36,130 nucleotides of DNA from Bacillota bacterium (GTDB taxonomy: Bacteria; Bacillota; Clostridia; Oscillospirales; Ruminococcaceae), in assembly GCA_023413185.1 (NCBI GenBank), contig JAEZQD010000113.1, positions 1-36,130 of the forward strand, in the 5' to 3' direction. Under the pieces are notes generated by a model. The model ran no database searches. It saw only the letters and a program-made list of their open reading frames with translations, and was not told where the DNA came from. This document shows, piece by piece, positions 30,128 through 36,130 of the stretch (its first letter is position 1; every line of letters starts with the position of its first letter). Made by a program: the position numbers and the translations under genes.

Positions 30128-30778
30128 TTAGTTTACCTTTATGTTGCCAACCATGTTGTAAAGCCCTTCGACCATCTTCTCGTATTGCGCGGCGTCTTTC
30201 TCCTTCACCTGTTCGCCGGTTGTCATAGACACATAATACTTCGTCCCTAGCTGTGCTAGATATTCACCGATGAAGGTCTTTTGCGCAATCTCCGACTGCG
30301 TAATATCCCATGCCTTGTCCTCGACCAATGGGTTGTCCGGAAAATCCTTCGACAGGTCGCGCAGCAGTCCCTGCTCGATAAACAGGTTGGTGAATCCATC
30401 GTCGAAGATAAAGATTAGCGACGGGGTAGTTGAGATCTCCGCCACCATCTTCATCTGCATGGCGTAGGCGAGCTGTGGGTCGGTCGGTTCCCCCTCTTGT
30501 CCGCCCTCTAGGTAGATTGGGACAATCGAAAGGTTAACCTTGCCGTCACCGTCGATGTCTGTGAAATACTGCTCTAGGGTCTCTTTGAGCTTCTCGGTTC
30601 TGTCATCGTCCACAAAGTGAGAGGTTGCAACCATAACGGTGCCGTCGAATCGCTCCTTGGTCACAAAGTCTTTTACAAAAGTAACCAGTAACACCAGAGC
30701 GAAAATAGCCGCTATGGTATGCCATTTATAATGATACCAGTAGTTTTCCCACTTCTTTTTTAAACTCATTCCATCCAT
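30128..30778 (-). CDS. Membrane-anchored protein of unknown function
   Basis: 216 residues. A basic aromatic start (MSLKKKWENYWYHYKWHT) leads into one helix (IAAIFALVLLVTFVKDF, about 22-38), and the remaining 175 residues should lie outside the cell. The soluble part has alpha/beta alternation (DGTVMVATSHFVDDDRTEKLKETLEQYFTDIDGDGKVNLSIVPIYLE...PSLIFIFDDGFTNLFIEQGLLRDLSK), reminiscent of a solute-binding-protein lobe. No named family is recognised. The gene starts 21 bases after lysS and is probably co-transcribed with it. A second ATG three codons in is a possible start. Confidence 0.8.
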   Translation of the reverse strand: MDGMSLKKKWENYWYHYKWHTIAAIFALVLLVTFVKDFVTKERFDGTVMVATSHFVDDDRTEKLKETLEQYFTDIDGDGKVNLSIVPIYLEGGQEGEPTDPQLAYAMQMKMVAEISTTPSLIFIFDDGFTNLFIEQGLLRDLSKDFPDNPLVEDKAWDITQSEIAQKTFIGEYLAQLGTKYYVSMTTGEQVKEKDAAQYEKMVEGLYNMVGNIKVN

Positions 30779-30798
30779 CCGTTCTCACCTTTCTATGC

Positions 30799-32298
30799 CT
30801 ATTCGCGAGGCCTCATGGTCGGGAACAAAAGAACGTCGCGTATCGAGTAGCTGCCGGTCAGTAGCATAACAAGCCGGTCGATGCCGACGCCAAGTCCCCC
30901 CGTGGGAGGCAGCCCGTACTCAAGCGCAGTCAAAAAATCCTCATCAACGTCATTTGCCTCGTCGTCGCCCAGCGCCTTCATCTGCGCCTGACGTTCAAAC
31001 CGATCACGCTGGTCGATGGGGTCGTTAAGCTCACTGAATGCGTTTGCGTGCTCTCTACCCACGATAAACAGCTCGAACCGTTCGGTGTAGTCGGGGTCGG
31101 AGGGCTTACGCTTTGCAAGGGGAGAGATCTCGACCGGATGCTCGGTAATAAAGGTCGGCTGCACCAGATGCTGCTCGCAGTAGTGCTCAAAGAACAGGTT
31201 GAGAATATCGCCCTTTTGGTGGCGCTTTTCATAGGCAATGTGGTGCTTGTCCGCAACTGCCTTGGCCTGTTCGGTTGTTTTTATCTCGTAAAAATCAACA
31301 CCGCCGTGCCTTTTAACCGCCTCTGCCATTGTAAGACGCTCAAACGGCTGACCAAAGTCAATCTCTATGTCGTTGTACACAATCTTGGTGGTGCCCAGCA
31401 CCTTTTGCGCTACGGTGCGAATCAAGCGCTCGGTAATGTCCATCATTCCGTTGTAGTCGGTGTACGCCTCGTATAATTCAAGCAGTGTAAACTCGGGGTT
31501 GTGGCGCACCGAGATACCCTCGTTGCGGAACACCCTGCCGATTTCGTATACCTTATCAAACCCGCCCACAACCAGCCGCTTTAGGTGCAGCTCGAGCGCG
31601 ATGCGCATATACAGGTCAATATCCAGTGCGTTGTGGTGAGTAATAAACGGGCGTGCGGCCGCCCCGCCTGCGATGGTATGCAGTACGGGGGTCTCCACCT
31701 CAAGGTAGCCGAGCGAATCCAAAAAGCCCCTGATCTCCTTAATAATCAGCGAGCGCTTGACAAACGCTTCCTTGACCTCGGGGTTGACGATTAAATCCAC
31801 GTACCGCTGACGGTAACGAAGCTCGGTGTCCTTTAAGCCGTGCCACTTCTCGGGCAATGGCAAGAGGGACTTTGAAAGCAGGGTAAGACGGTGCGCATGC
31901 ACCGAAATCTCGCCGCGGCGGGTACGAAATACCAGTCCCTTAACGCCGACGATGTCACCGATGTCCCATTTTTTAAAATCGGCGTAGTTCTCTTCGCCGA
32001 TGTCGTCTATCTTTACGTATACCTGAATCTTGCCGCTGGCGTCGCGCACGTCGATGAAGTTTGCCTTGCCCATATCGCGCCAGGACATAATGCGCCCCGC
32101 TATCGAAACCTCGGTCGCATCAAGCTCCTCAAAACGCTCCACAATCTGTGCGCAATAGGCTGTACGCGCAAAGGTGGTAATCGTAAAGGGGTTTTTATCC
32201 TCCGCCTTTAGGTCGGTAAGCTTCTGCCTGCGGATGCGCAGTATCTCGGAAAGATCCTGCTCCTGTTCATTTGCCTGTGGCTCAATCACTTCGCTCAT
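30799..32298 (-). CDS. lysS: Lysyl-tRNA synthetase, class II
   Basis: Charges tRNA-Lys. 499 residues. The N-terminal OB-fold anticodon-binding domain (about 60-165) contains VSIAGRIMSWRDMGKANFIDVRDASGKIQVYV. The class II core has motif 1 region RSLIIKEIRGFLDSLGYLEVETPVLH, motif 2 KVYEIGRVFRNEGISVRHNPEFTLLELYEAY, and motif 3 GGLGVGIDRLVMLLTGSYSIRDVLLFPTMRP at the end. A start ATG is preceded by GAAAGGAA. It lies between greA and the unknown membrane protein; greA-lysS neighbourhood is common in Firmicutes. Confidence 0.98.
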   Translation of the reverse strand: MSEVIEPQANEQEQDLSEILRIRRQKLTDLKAEDKNPFTITTFARTAYCAQIVERFEELDATEVSIAGRIMSWRDMGKANFIDVRDASGKIQVYVKIDDIGEENYADFKKWDIGDIVGVKGLVFRTRRGEISVHAHRLTLLSKSLLPLPEKWHGLKDTELRYRQRYVDLIVNPEVKEAFVKRSLIIKEIRGFLDSLGYLEVETPVLHTIAGGAAARPFITHHNALDIDLYMRIALELHLKRLVVGGFDKVYEIGRVFRNEGISVRHNPEFTLLELYEAYTDYNGMMDITERLIRTVAQKVLGTTKIVYNDIEIDFGQPFERLTMAEAVKRHGGVDFYEIKTTEQAKAVADKHHIAYEKRHQKGDILNLFFEHYCEQHLVQPTFITEHPVEISPLAKRKPSDPDYTERFELFIVGREHANAFSELNDPIDQRDRFERQAQMKALGDDEANDVDEDFLTALEYGLPPTGGLGVGIDRLVMLLTGSYSIRDVLLFPTMRPRE

Positions 32299-32411
32299 GC
32301 GTGTTCGTTCCTTTCAATATTGGCTTGTCCGCCTGTTGCATCCGTTTACGATGCCGTAACATACTGCGAGGGTTAGGGCGGACACGCCCTGCTGCGTCAA
32401 AATCGTAGCGG

Positions 32412-32885
32412 CTACTTGCCGATGGAGATAATCTCAAACTTCAAAAGACCGGCGGGTGCATCAACCTCAACGGAATCCCCCGCTTTGTGTCCGAGCAATG
32501 CCTTGCCAATGGGCGACTCGTCCGAGATTTTACCGTTAGCAGGATCCGCTTCGGTGGAACCGACAATCGTGTAGAGAATGTCTTCGTTAAACTCAAGGTC
32601 CTTGACCGTTACCTTGGAGCCGACATTCACGGTCTCGGTGGATATCTCCTCTTCATCAAGCAGCTTCACGTTTTTGAGCATCGCCTCGATGGTCGCAATG
32701 CGCGACTCAATGATAGCCTGCTCGTTCTTCGCTTCGTCGTACTCGCTGTTCTCGGAAAGGTCGCCAAACGACAGAGCAACCTTAATCTTTTCGGAAATCT
32801 CTTTTCGTTTTATGGTTTTAAGCTCTTCCAACTCGTTTTCCAGCTTCTTCAAGCCCTCGTCGGTAAGTAAAATCGGTTTAGCCAT
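32412..32885 (-). CDS. greA: Transcript cleavage factor GreA
   Basis: Rescues backtracked RNA polymerase by stimulating cleavage of the nascent RNA. 157 residues. The N-terminal coiled coil (about 1-75) has the tip residues in LSFGDLSENSEYDEAKNEQ (the Asp and Glu of GDLSENSEYD sit at the active site). The C-terminal FKBP-like domain includes NVGSKVTVKDLEF and ISDESPIGKALLGHKAGDSVEVDAPAG. AGAAAGGA precedes the ATG. It has a consensus promoter and a 5'-terminal hairpin with a U run that may terminate early. Confidence 0.98.
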   Translation of the reverse strand: MAKPILLTDEGLKKLENELEELKTIKRKEISEKIKVALSFGDLSENSEYDEAKNEQAIIESRIATIEAMLKNVKLLDEEEISTETVNVGSKVTVKDLEFNEDILYTIVGSTEADPANGKISDESPIGKALLGHKAGDSVEVDAPAGLLKFEIISIGK

Positions 32886-32968
32886 AGATCATTTTCCTTT
32901 CTGATTTAAGCTGAAAATTATAAAAAAACATGCCTGCCGCTCATACTCCCACAAAATGAAGGCCATAC

Positions 32969-33002
32969 AAAAAAGCGTACGCTGCACATAACCCTGCAGC
33001 GT
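32969..33002 (-). terminator. Possible attenuator in the greA leader
   Basis: On the - strand ACGCTGCA pairs with TGCAGCGT (33002-32995 with 32986-32979 on +), then ACGC and six Us (32974-32969). The hairpin begins within about 10 bases of the predicted transcript start. Confidence 0.6.
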
Positions 33003-33014
33003 GACAATATTTGT

Positions 33015-33043
33015 ATTATAGTAAAAGCGGTTTGGGATGTCAA
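33015..33043 (-). promoter_or_regulatory. Promoter of greA-lysS
   Basis: On the - strand consensus TTGACA (33043-33038), 17 bases, consensus TATAAT (33020-33015). Confidence 0.92.
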
Positions 33044-33114
33044 TAGATGCCGAGAATCTATACTGTTTTGTGATACGCTACCTGCGCGTATGATTAGCCG
33101 CCCACCAAGACGAA

Positions 33115-33939
33115 TTACACAAAGAATGACTGTACAAACGACGGCAGCTCCGCCGCCTCAATAATTCGACGGCCAAAGCTGAGCTGTTTGGGGGAAAGGG
33201 AAGTAAACTCCCGTTTTCCACTCAACTCACAGGCTGCCCCAAAGAACAGCACTGGGTCGATGCCGCTCGGAACCAGACTTTGTTGCTCCTGGGTAAGGCT
33301 AAGGGTACGCAGCCAAATGGCGCCGGGCAAACCCACCTCTGTGCTTTGTGGTTTTGTGCCAAGAACAACGAGCGAACGCGGCGAAAGCTGCGATGCATCC
33401 TGAAAGTCGGGTGAGAACAGCAACACGCAGTCGTGTAGCGAGCCAATGTGTTCTGTGAGCAAAAGCGGTGCGCCGTAATACGCGAGCAGATGACGGCAGG
33501 TGTCACGGTATGCCGCAGGCTTGTTTGTGTAGACCTTGACGATGGGAGAATATTTAATCAGTGTTTCCGCAAAATTTGCGTATATTCCGTCCGGGTCAAC
33601 AAGACCGATGGTTCTACGAATCAGCGGCATGGGCAGCAGTTCGCTTACCCGTGTGCACAATCGCAGCATGATCTGCCGTTGATAATTGCTCGAATCAAAA
33701 TACAATGCCAAAACATCCTGCTGGCATTGCAGGGTGTCGGCGGCGATAACCCGCCCGCTAAAACGTGGGTAAAGCTCCCTAAGGGCGGAATAATCCGGCT
33801 TTCTTCGTTTCTCGGGTATATGCAACAGGTAATAATCGAGGTTCTCCTGCCCGCAGTAGTACGCCGTGCCATGATTCCTTGACCACGGCGCAAACAATCC
33901 TTTGCGCCGCTTTGTTGCCGGCACAGCCGCAATAAACAT
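33115..33939 (-). CDS. Hypothetical protein, 274 residues
   Basis: Not recognised. The ATG at 33939 is chosen because GGGGGCGG lies just before it; the longer frame from 33969 lacks a site. There is no signal peptide or membrane helix. The middle, IGLVDPDGIYANFAETLIKYSPIVKVYTNKPAAYRDTCRHLLAYYGAPLLLTEHIGSLHDCVLLFSPDF, reads like a Rossmann-type alpha/beta unit: strand, helix, strand, then a possible carboxylate or phosphate pocket. An N-terminal basic stretch (TKRRKGLFAPWSRNHG) precedes it. It stands alone between greA and the S41 protease. Function unknown. Confidence 0.75.
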   Translation of the reverse strand: MFIAAVPATKRRKGLFAPWSRNHGTAYYCGQENLDYYLLHIPEKRRKPDYSALRELYPRFSGRVIAADTLQCQQDVLALYFDSSNYQRQIMLRLCTRVSELLPMPLIRRTIGLVDPDGIYANFAETLIKYSPIVKVYTNKPAAYRDTCRHLLAYYGAPLLLTEHIGSLHDCVLLFSPDFQDASQLSPRSLVVLGTKPQSTEVGLPGAIWLRTLSLTQEQQSLVPSGIDPVLFFGAACELSGKREFTSLSPKQLSFGRRIIEAAELPSFVQSFFV

Positions 33940-34076
33940 AGTGCCGCCCCCTGTAAAAGATGGTACCAAAGCGCTTTCGCGCTAACCAGGCATGCCCTAA
34001 GCAAGTATATGCCCGATGTTTTGGCTATAATGACTACAAGGGAGGATTGGCGCGATAAAGTTGCGGCGGAATTTTA

Positions 34077-34112
34077 CGAAAGACCACCCGCACCTTTTTG
34101 TGCAGGTGGTCT
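34077..34112 (-). terminator. Terminator of the S41 protease gene
   Basis: 13-bp helix: AGACCACC with GGTGGTCT and GCAC with GTGC; one position is a T-G wobble on the - strand but an unpaired C/A on +, which favours the - strand. It lies 30 bases after the stop, with a short U tail. Confidence 0.65.
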
Positions 34113-34141
34113 ATTCTCCTGTACAAACGGTGTGTCGGTGA

Positions 34142-35419
34142 CTACTGCGCAGTCTCGGAAGAGGCTTCGCCCGCCTGTGCTTGCTGGTTTTGAACCTCGG
34201 CAAGGTTCTTTTTGGTTGCTTCAATAACCTCAATTGCCTTTTTCAGCTGAGCGTCCTCGTCGGCGGACACAAACTCAATGTCAAAGGTAGCGAGTGCTTT
34301 TTCCATCTCGACAGGCACAGCCACTTCAAAGTCGGGTTGTAAACCAATGCCGTCAAACTTAACGTCGTTGGGTGACTTATATTCGGCAATGGTAAACGAT
34401 ACCGCAGAACCGTCGTTGAGCTTATACTGCTGCTGCATCGAACCCCTGCCCGCGGTTTTGGTTCCCACCGATTTTGCCGCTTCAAAGTCGCGCAATGCCT
34501 GCACAAACAACTCGGATGCGGAGGCGGTATTGCTGTTTGTCAGCACCATCATCGGCAGATTTACAAAAGACGAGTTGCTTTTTGCGATAATCTTCGTTTC
34601 GCCGCTTTTGTAGGTGGCCGAGAACAGCGTACCCTCGGGCAGCAGCTTGTCGAGCATCTCGACCGCTGCGGTGAGGTTGCCTCCGCTGTTGCCGCGCAGG
34701 TCAATGATTAGACCTGTTGCGCCTTCGGCTATCATCTGATCCACAGCCGTTTCAAACTGTGTGGGGGTGTTGTTGTTAAAGCTGTCAATGCGAATATAGG
34801 CGTTGGTATCAATAAGCTTTGCATGAACAGAGGAGATCTCCACCTCGCGTCTTGTCACCTCAACAACCGAGTCGGTCGTTTCACGGCGCACGGTAAGGGA
34901 AACCTTGGTGCCTGCGTCTCCGGCAAGCTTTTCCATCGCTTGCTCGGCTGTCGCGGCAGTGACGTCCAACTCGTCGACCTTAATAATCAAGTCACCCACG
35001 GCAAGCAACGAAACCGACTCCTCATCCGTACCGCTTGCAAAAACCTCGGTAATCAGGATATAGCCTGAAGGGTCAATCTCATACTTCGCGCCGATATTTA
35101 CACTCTTGCCGGCATATGCCGCATTCAGCGCATTGTATTGCTCGGCTGTGTAGTAAGCGGCATAAGGGTCTCCGATACCGGCTAAAAACCCCTTGGCAAT
35201 ATTGGACTGCAACGAATCCTCATCGATCTTGCCCGAATAGTTCTGCCGAACAAGACGCTCAAGCTCGCTGAGCTTTTCGTACATGGATTCGCGTTCCTTG
35301 AGGTTGTACACCATCGAGTTGAAGTTGGTCATTGAAATAACCATGGTAATAGAAAAGGTGACGGCGGCCGTAATGGCCATAAAGGTGATAGCCGCACCCA
35401 AAGAAATCTTCTTTCTCAT
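34142..35419 (-). CDS. S41 family C-terminal processing peptidase, membrane-anchored
   Basis: A CtpA/CtpB-like serine protease. 425 residues. A single N-terminal helix (SLGAAITFMAITAAVTFSITMVISM, about 5-30) anchors it; a helical part (about 45-95) includes FLAGIGDPYAAYYT. The PDZ domain is at about 115-205 (AVGDLIIKVDELDVTAATAEQAM). The protease core shows GLIIDLRGNSGGNL near 245, the catalytic Ser in SNTASASELF near 300, Lys in GTKTAGRGSMQ near 327, and Gln after it. The ATG at 35419 follows ACGGAGGA; the longer frame to 35524 would include unlikely sequence. An M23 peptidase gene lies 120 bases upstream, the order seen beside ftsEX in Firmicutes. Confidence 0.93.
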   Translation of the reverse strand: MRKKISLGAAITFMAITAAVTFSITMVISMTNFNSMVYNLKERESMYEKLSELERLVRQNYSGKIDEDSLQSNIAKGFLAGIGDPYAAYYTAEQYNALNAAYAGKSVNIGAKYEIDPSGYILITEVFASGTDEESVSLLAVGDLIIKVDELDVTAATAEQAMEKLAGDAGTKVSLTVRRETTDSVVEVTRREVEISSVHAKLIDTNAYIRIDSFNNNTPTQFETAVDQMIAEGATGLIIDLRGNSGGNLTAAVEMLDKLLPEGTLFSATYKSGETKIIAKSNSSFVNLPMMVLTNSNTASASELFVQALRDFEAAKSVGTKTAGRGSMQQQYKLNDGSAVSFTIAEYKSPNDVKFDGIGLQPDFEVAVPVEMEKALATFDIEFVSADEDAQLKKAIEVIEATKKNLAEVQNQQAQAGEASSETAQ

Positions 35420-35462
35420 AAATCCTCCGTATACGTGCGCGAGGGCCTGTTTGCGCACGCGG

Positions 35463-35486
35463 TTAGAGAGCCGGGTAAAATTCCAT
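35463..35486 (-). CDS. Possible 7-codon leader ORF between the M23 and S41 genes
   Basis: On the - strand ATG at 35486 opens MEFYPAL followed by TAA (35463-35465). AAAGGAG lies 8 bases upstream. GGAGAGC, overlapping that site, can pair with GCTCTC just before the stop, so translation and structure may compete. It may equally be chance. Confidence 0.2.
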   Translation of the reverse strand: MEFYPAL

Positions 35487-35539
35487 GCGGCGCTCTCCTT
35501 TGGGGTACCCCGATTGTCCCGCATCCAAAAGGTGCCGAA

Positions 35540-36130
35540 TTACGTCTTGGTATAATGGTTAAGGGGGTTTGTATGCTTGCCGTTCTCGCGGATCTCAAAA
35601 TGCAGGTGCGGACCGGTTGACCAACCGGTGGAACCCACCTTGCCAACCTCTTCCCCCTGAGCAATCCACTGCCCCAAATCAACCGAGATGCCGGACATAT
35701 GTGCGTACAGGGTAGCGTATCCGCCGCCGTGGTCTATGATAACATATTTGCCGTAGCCAACACCCGCGGTGTAGTTGGTCTGCACAAATGCAACCTTGCC
35801 GGCGTTTGCCGCCTTAACAGACTTACCATACACTCCGGAGCCGGTGATGTCAATACCCGTGTGAAAATCCGAGCCGTTAAACCGCCAGCCGTAATAGGAA
35901 GATATGCTGCTGTAGCCGGGTACCGGCCACGCAAACTCGCCCCCGACATACTCGCCGGTACTGCCTATCTCCGCCATTAGCCGGTCAATCTCCGCCTTGG
36001 CTTCGTCAAGCTCTTTTTGTATCTTTGCCTTGTTGGCGTTGTACTCCGCCTCTGCCTTCTTAAGGATGGAAACCTCTTGGCTTAGGCTGCTGTACTGTCC
36101 TTCCAGCTGCTTCTTTTTTGCGGCTTCCTC
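35540..36130 (-). CDS. M23 peptidase / EnvC-like murein hydrolase activator, 5' end outside the window
   Basis: Only the C-terminal 196 residues are present; the frame is open to the right edge. First comes a coiled coil (KKKQLEGQYSSLSQEVSILKKAEAEYNANKAKIQKELDEA), then a LytM/M23 domain. It has YGWRFNGSDFHTGIDITGSG with metal-type HTGID, TLYAHMSGISVDLGQWIAQGEEVGKVGSTGWSTGPHLHFEIRENG with HLHFE. HxxxD and HLH both being intact suggests an active zinc endopeptidase rather than a dead activator. It is likely controlled by FtsEX, whose genes would be expected just outside. There is no start to judge. Confidence 0.9.
   Translation of the reverse strand, partial: EEAAKKKQLEGQYSSLSQEVSILKKAEAEYNANKAKIQKELDEAKAEIDRLMAEIGSTGEYVGGEFAWPVPGYSSISSYYGWRFNGSDFHTGIDITGSGVYGKSVKAANAGKVAFVQTNYTAGVGYGKYVIIDHGGGYATLYAHMSGISVDLGQWIAQGEEVGKVGSTGWSTGPHLHFEIRENGKHTNPLNHYTKT

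Noticed and set aside
34009..34227. TATAAT at 34026-34031 and AGGGAGG with a + strand frame
   Set aside because: The box and site are good, but the frame after the site stops at once, and the longer frame runs antisense into the S41 gene.
1..36130. CRISPR arrays, insertion sequences, toxin-antitoxin pairs, phage genes
   Set aside because: Looked for and not found: no spaced direct repeats, transposase or integrase motifs, or small toxin-like pairs.

Overview
The window reads as a stretch of chromosome from an anaerobic, endospore-forming Firmicute of class Clostridia, most like the Oscillospiraceae/Ruminococcaceae. The clues are an alpha/beta-type small acid-soluble spore protein, a PdaA-like spore-cortex deacetylase, an IreB homologue, a T-box leader, a PyrR attenuator, a CarD-type regulator, strong GGAGG ribosome sites, several TTG/GTG starts and moderately high G+C coding DNA. 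I see no insertion sequence, prophage, CRISPR array, rRNA or tRNA gene. Most of the window is housekeeping DNA, so the unusual material lies in leaders, intergenic structures and a few unrecognised small genes.

Layout on the left, mostly + strand: a tRNA-Phe T-box leader with pheS-pheT; ireB; an unrecognised 107-residue gene; a PdaA-like lipoprotein (-); enolase; a CofE-like (F420-0 glutamyl ligase family) gene; an unrecognised 217-residue gene; and a DUF4489-like beta-rich protein. Next come type I pullulanase (-), a membrane pyrophosphatase (-), a YdbC/PC4-like protein with a newly read 59-residue membrane protein, a CarD-like regulator, MltG (-), a DivIVA-like coiled-coil protein and an SASP gene (-). 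A 537-base gap at 18836-19372 has no gene but holds a 22-bp RNA-type hairpin.

The right part is nearly all on the - strand. It runs ruvX, then the pyrimidine operon in the order pyrR, pyrF, carA, carB, pyrK, pyrD, followed closely by a histidine-phosphatase gene. This operon has a strong promoter, a textbook PyrR-binding loop with antiterminator and terminator ahead of pyrR, and a second promoter between pyrR and pyrF whose -35 box lies inside a perfect 14-bp palindrome. pyrB, pyrC and pyrE are not in the window. Upstream lie a DUF6199-like lipoprotein, a GNAT and an ABM monooxygenase pair preceded by a structured leader, an unknown membrane protein with lysS and greA, an unknown 274-residue protein, and an S41 protease plus M23 peptidase pair of the kind usually found next to ftsEX. 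The M23 gene runs off the right edge.

Functionally the window groups into translation (pheST, lysS), transcription (greA, carD-like), pyrimidine synthesis (pyr/car), cell wall and sporulation (pdaA-like, mltG, ctpA-like, M23, SASP, DivIVA-like) and central or storage carbon and PPi energetics (eno, pulA, hppA). All calls come from reading the sequence; no database search was run. The best leads for new biology are the ABM-gene leader RNA, the 19080-19324 structured region, the greA 5' terminator, the palindromic internal pyr promoter and the unassigned small genes.
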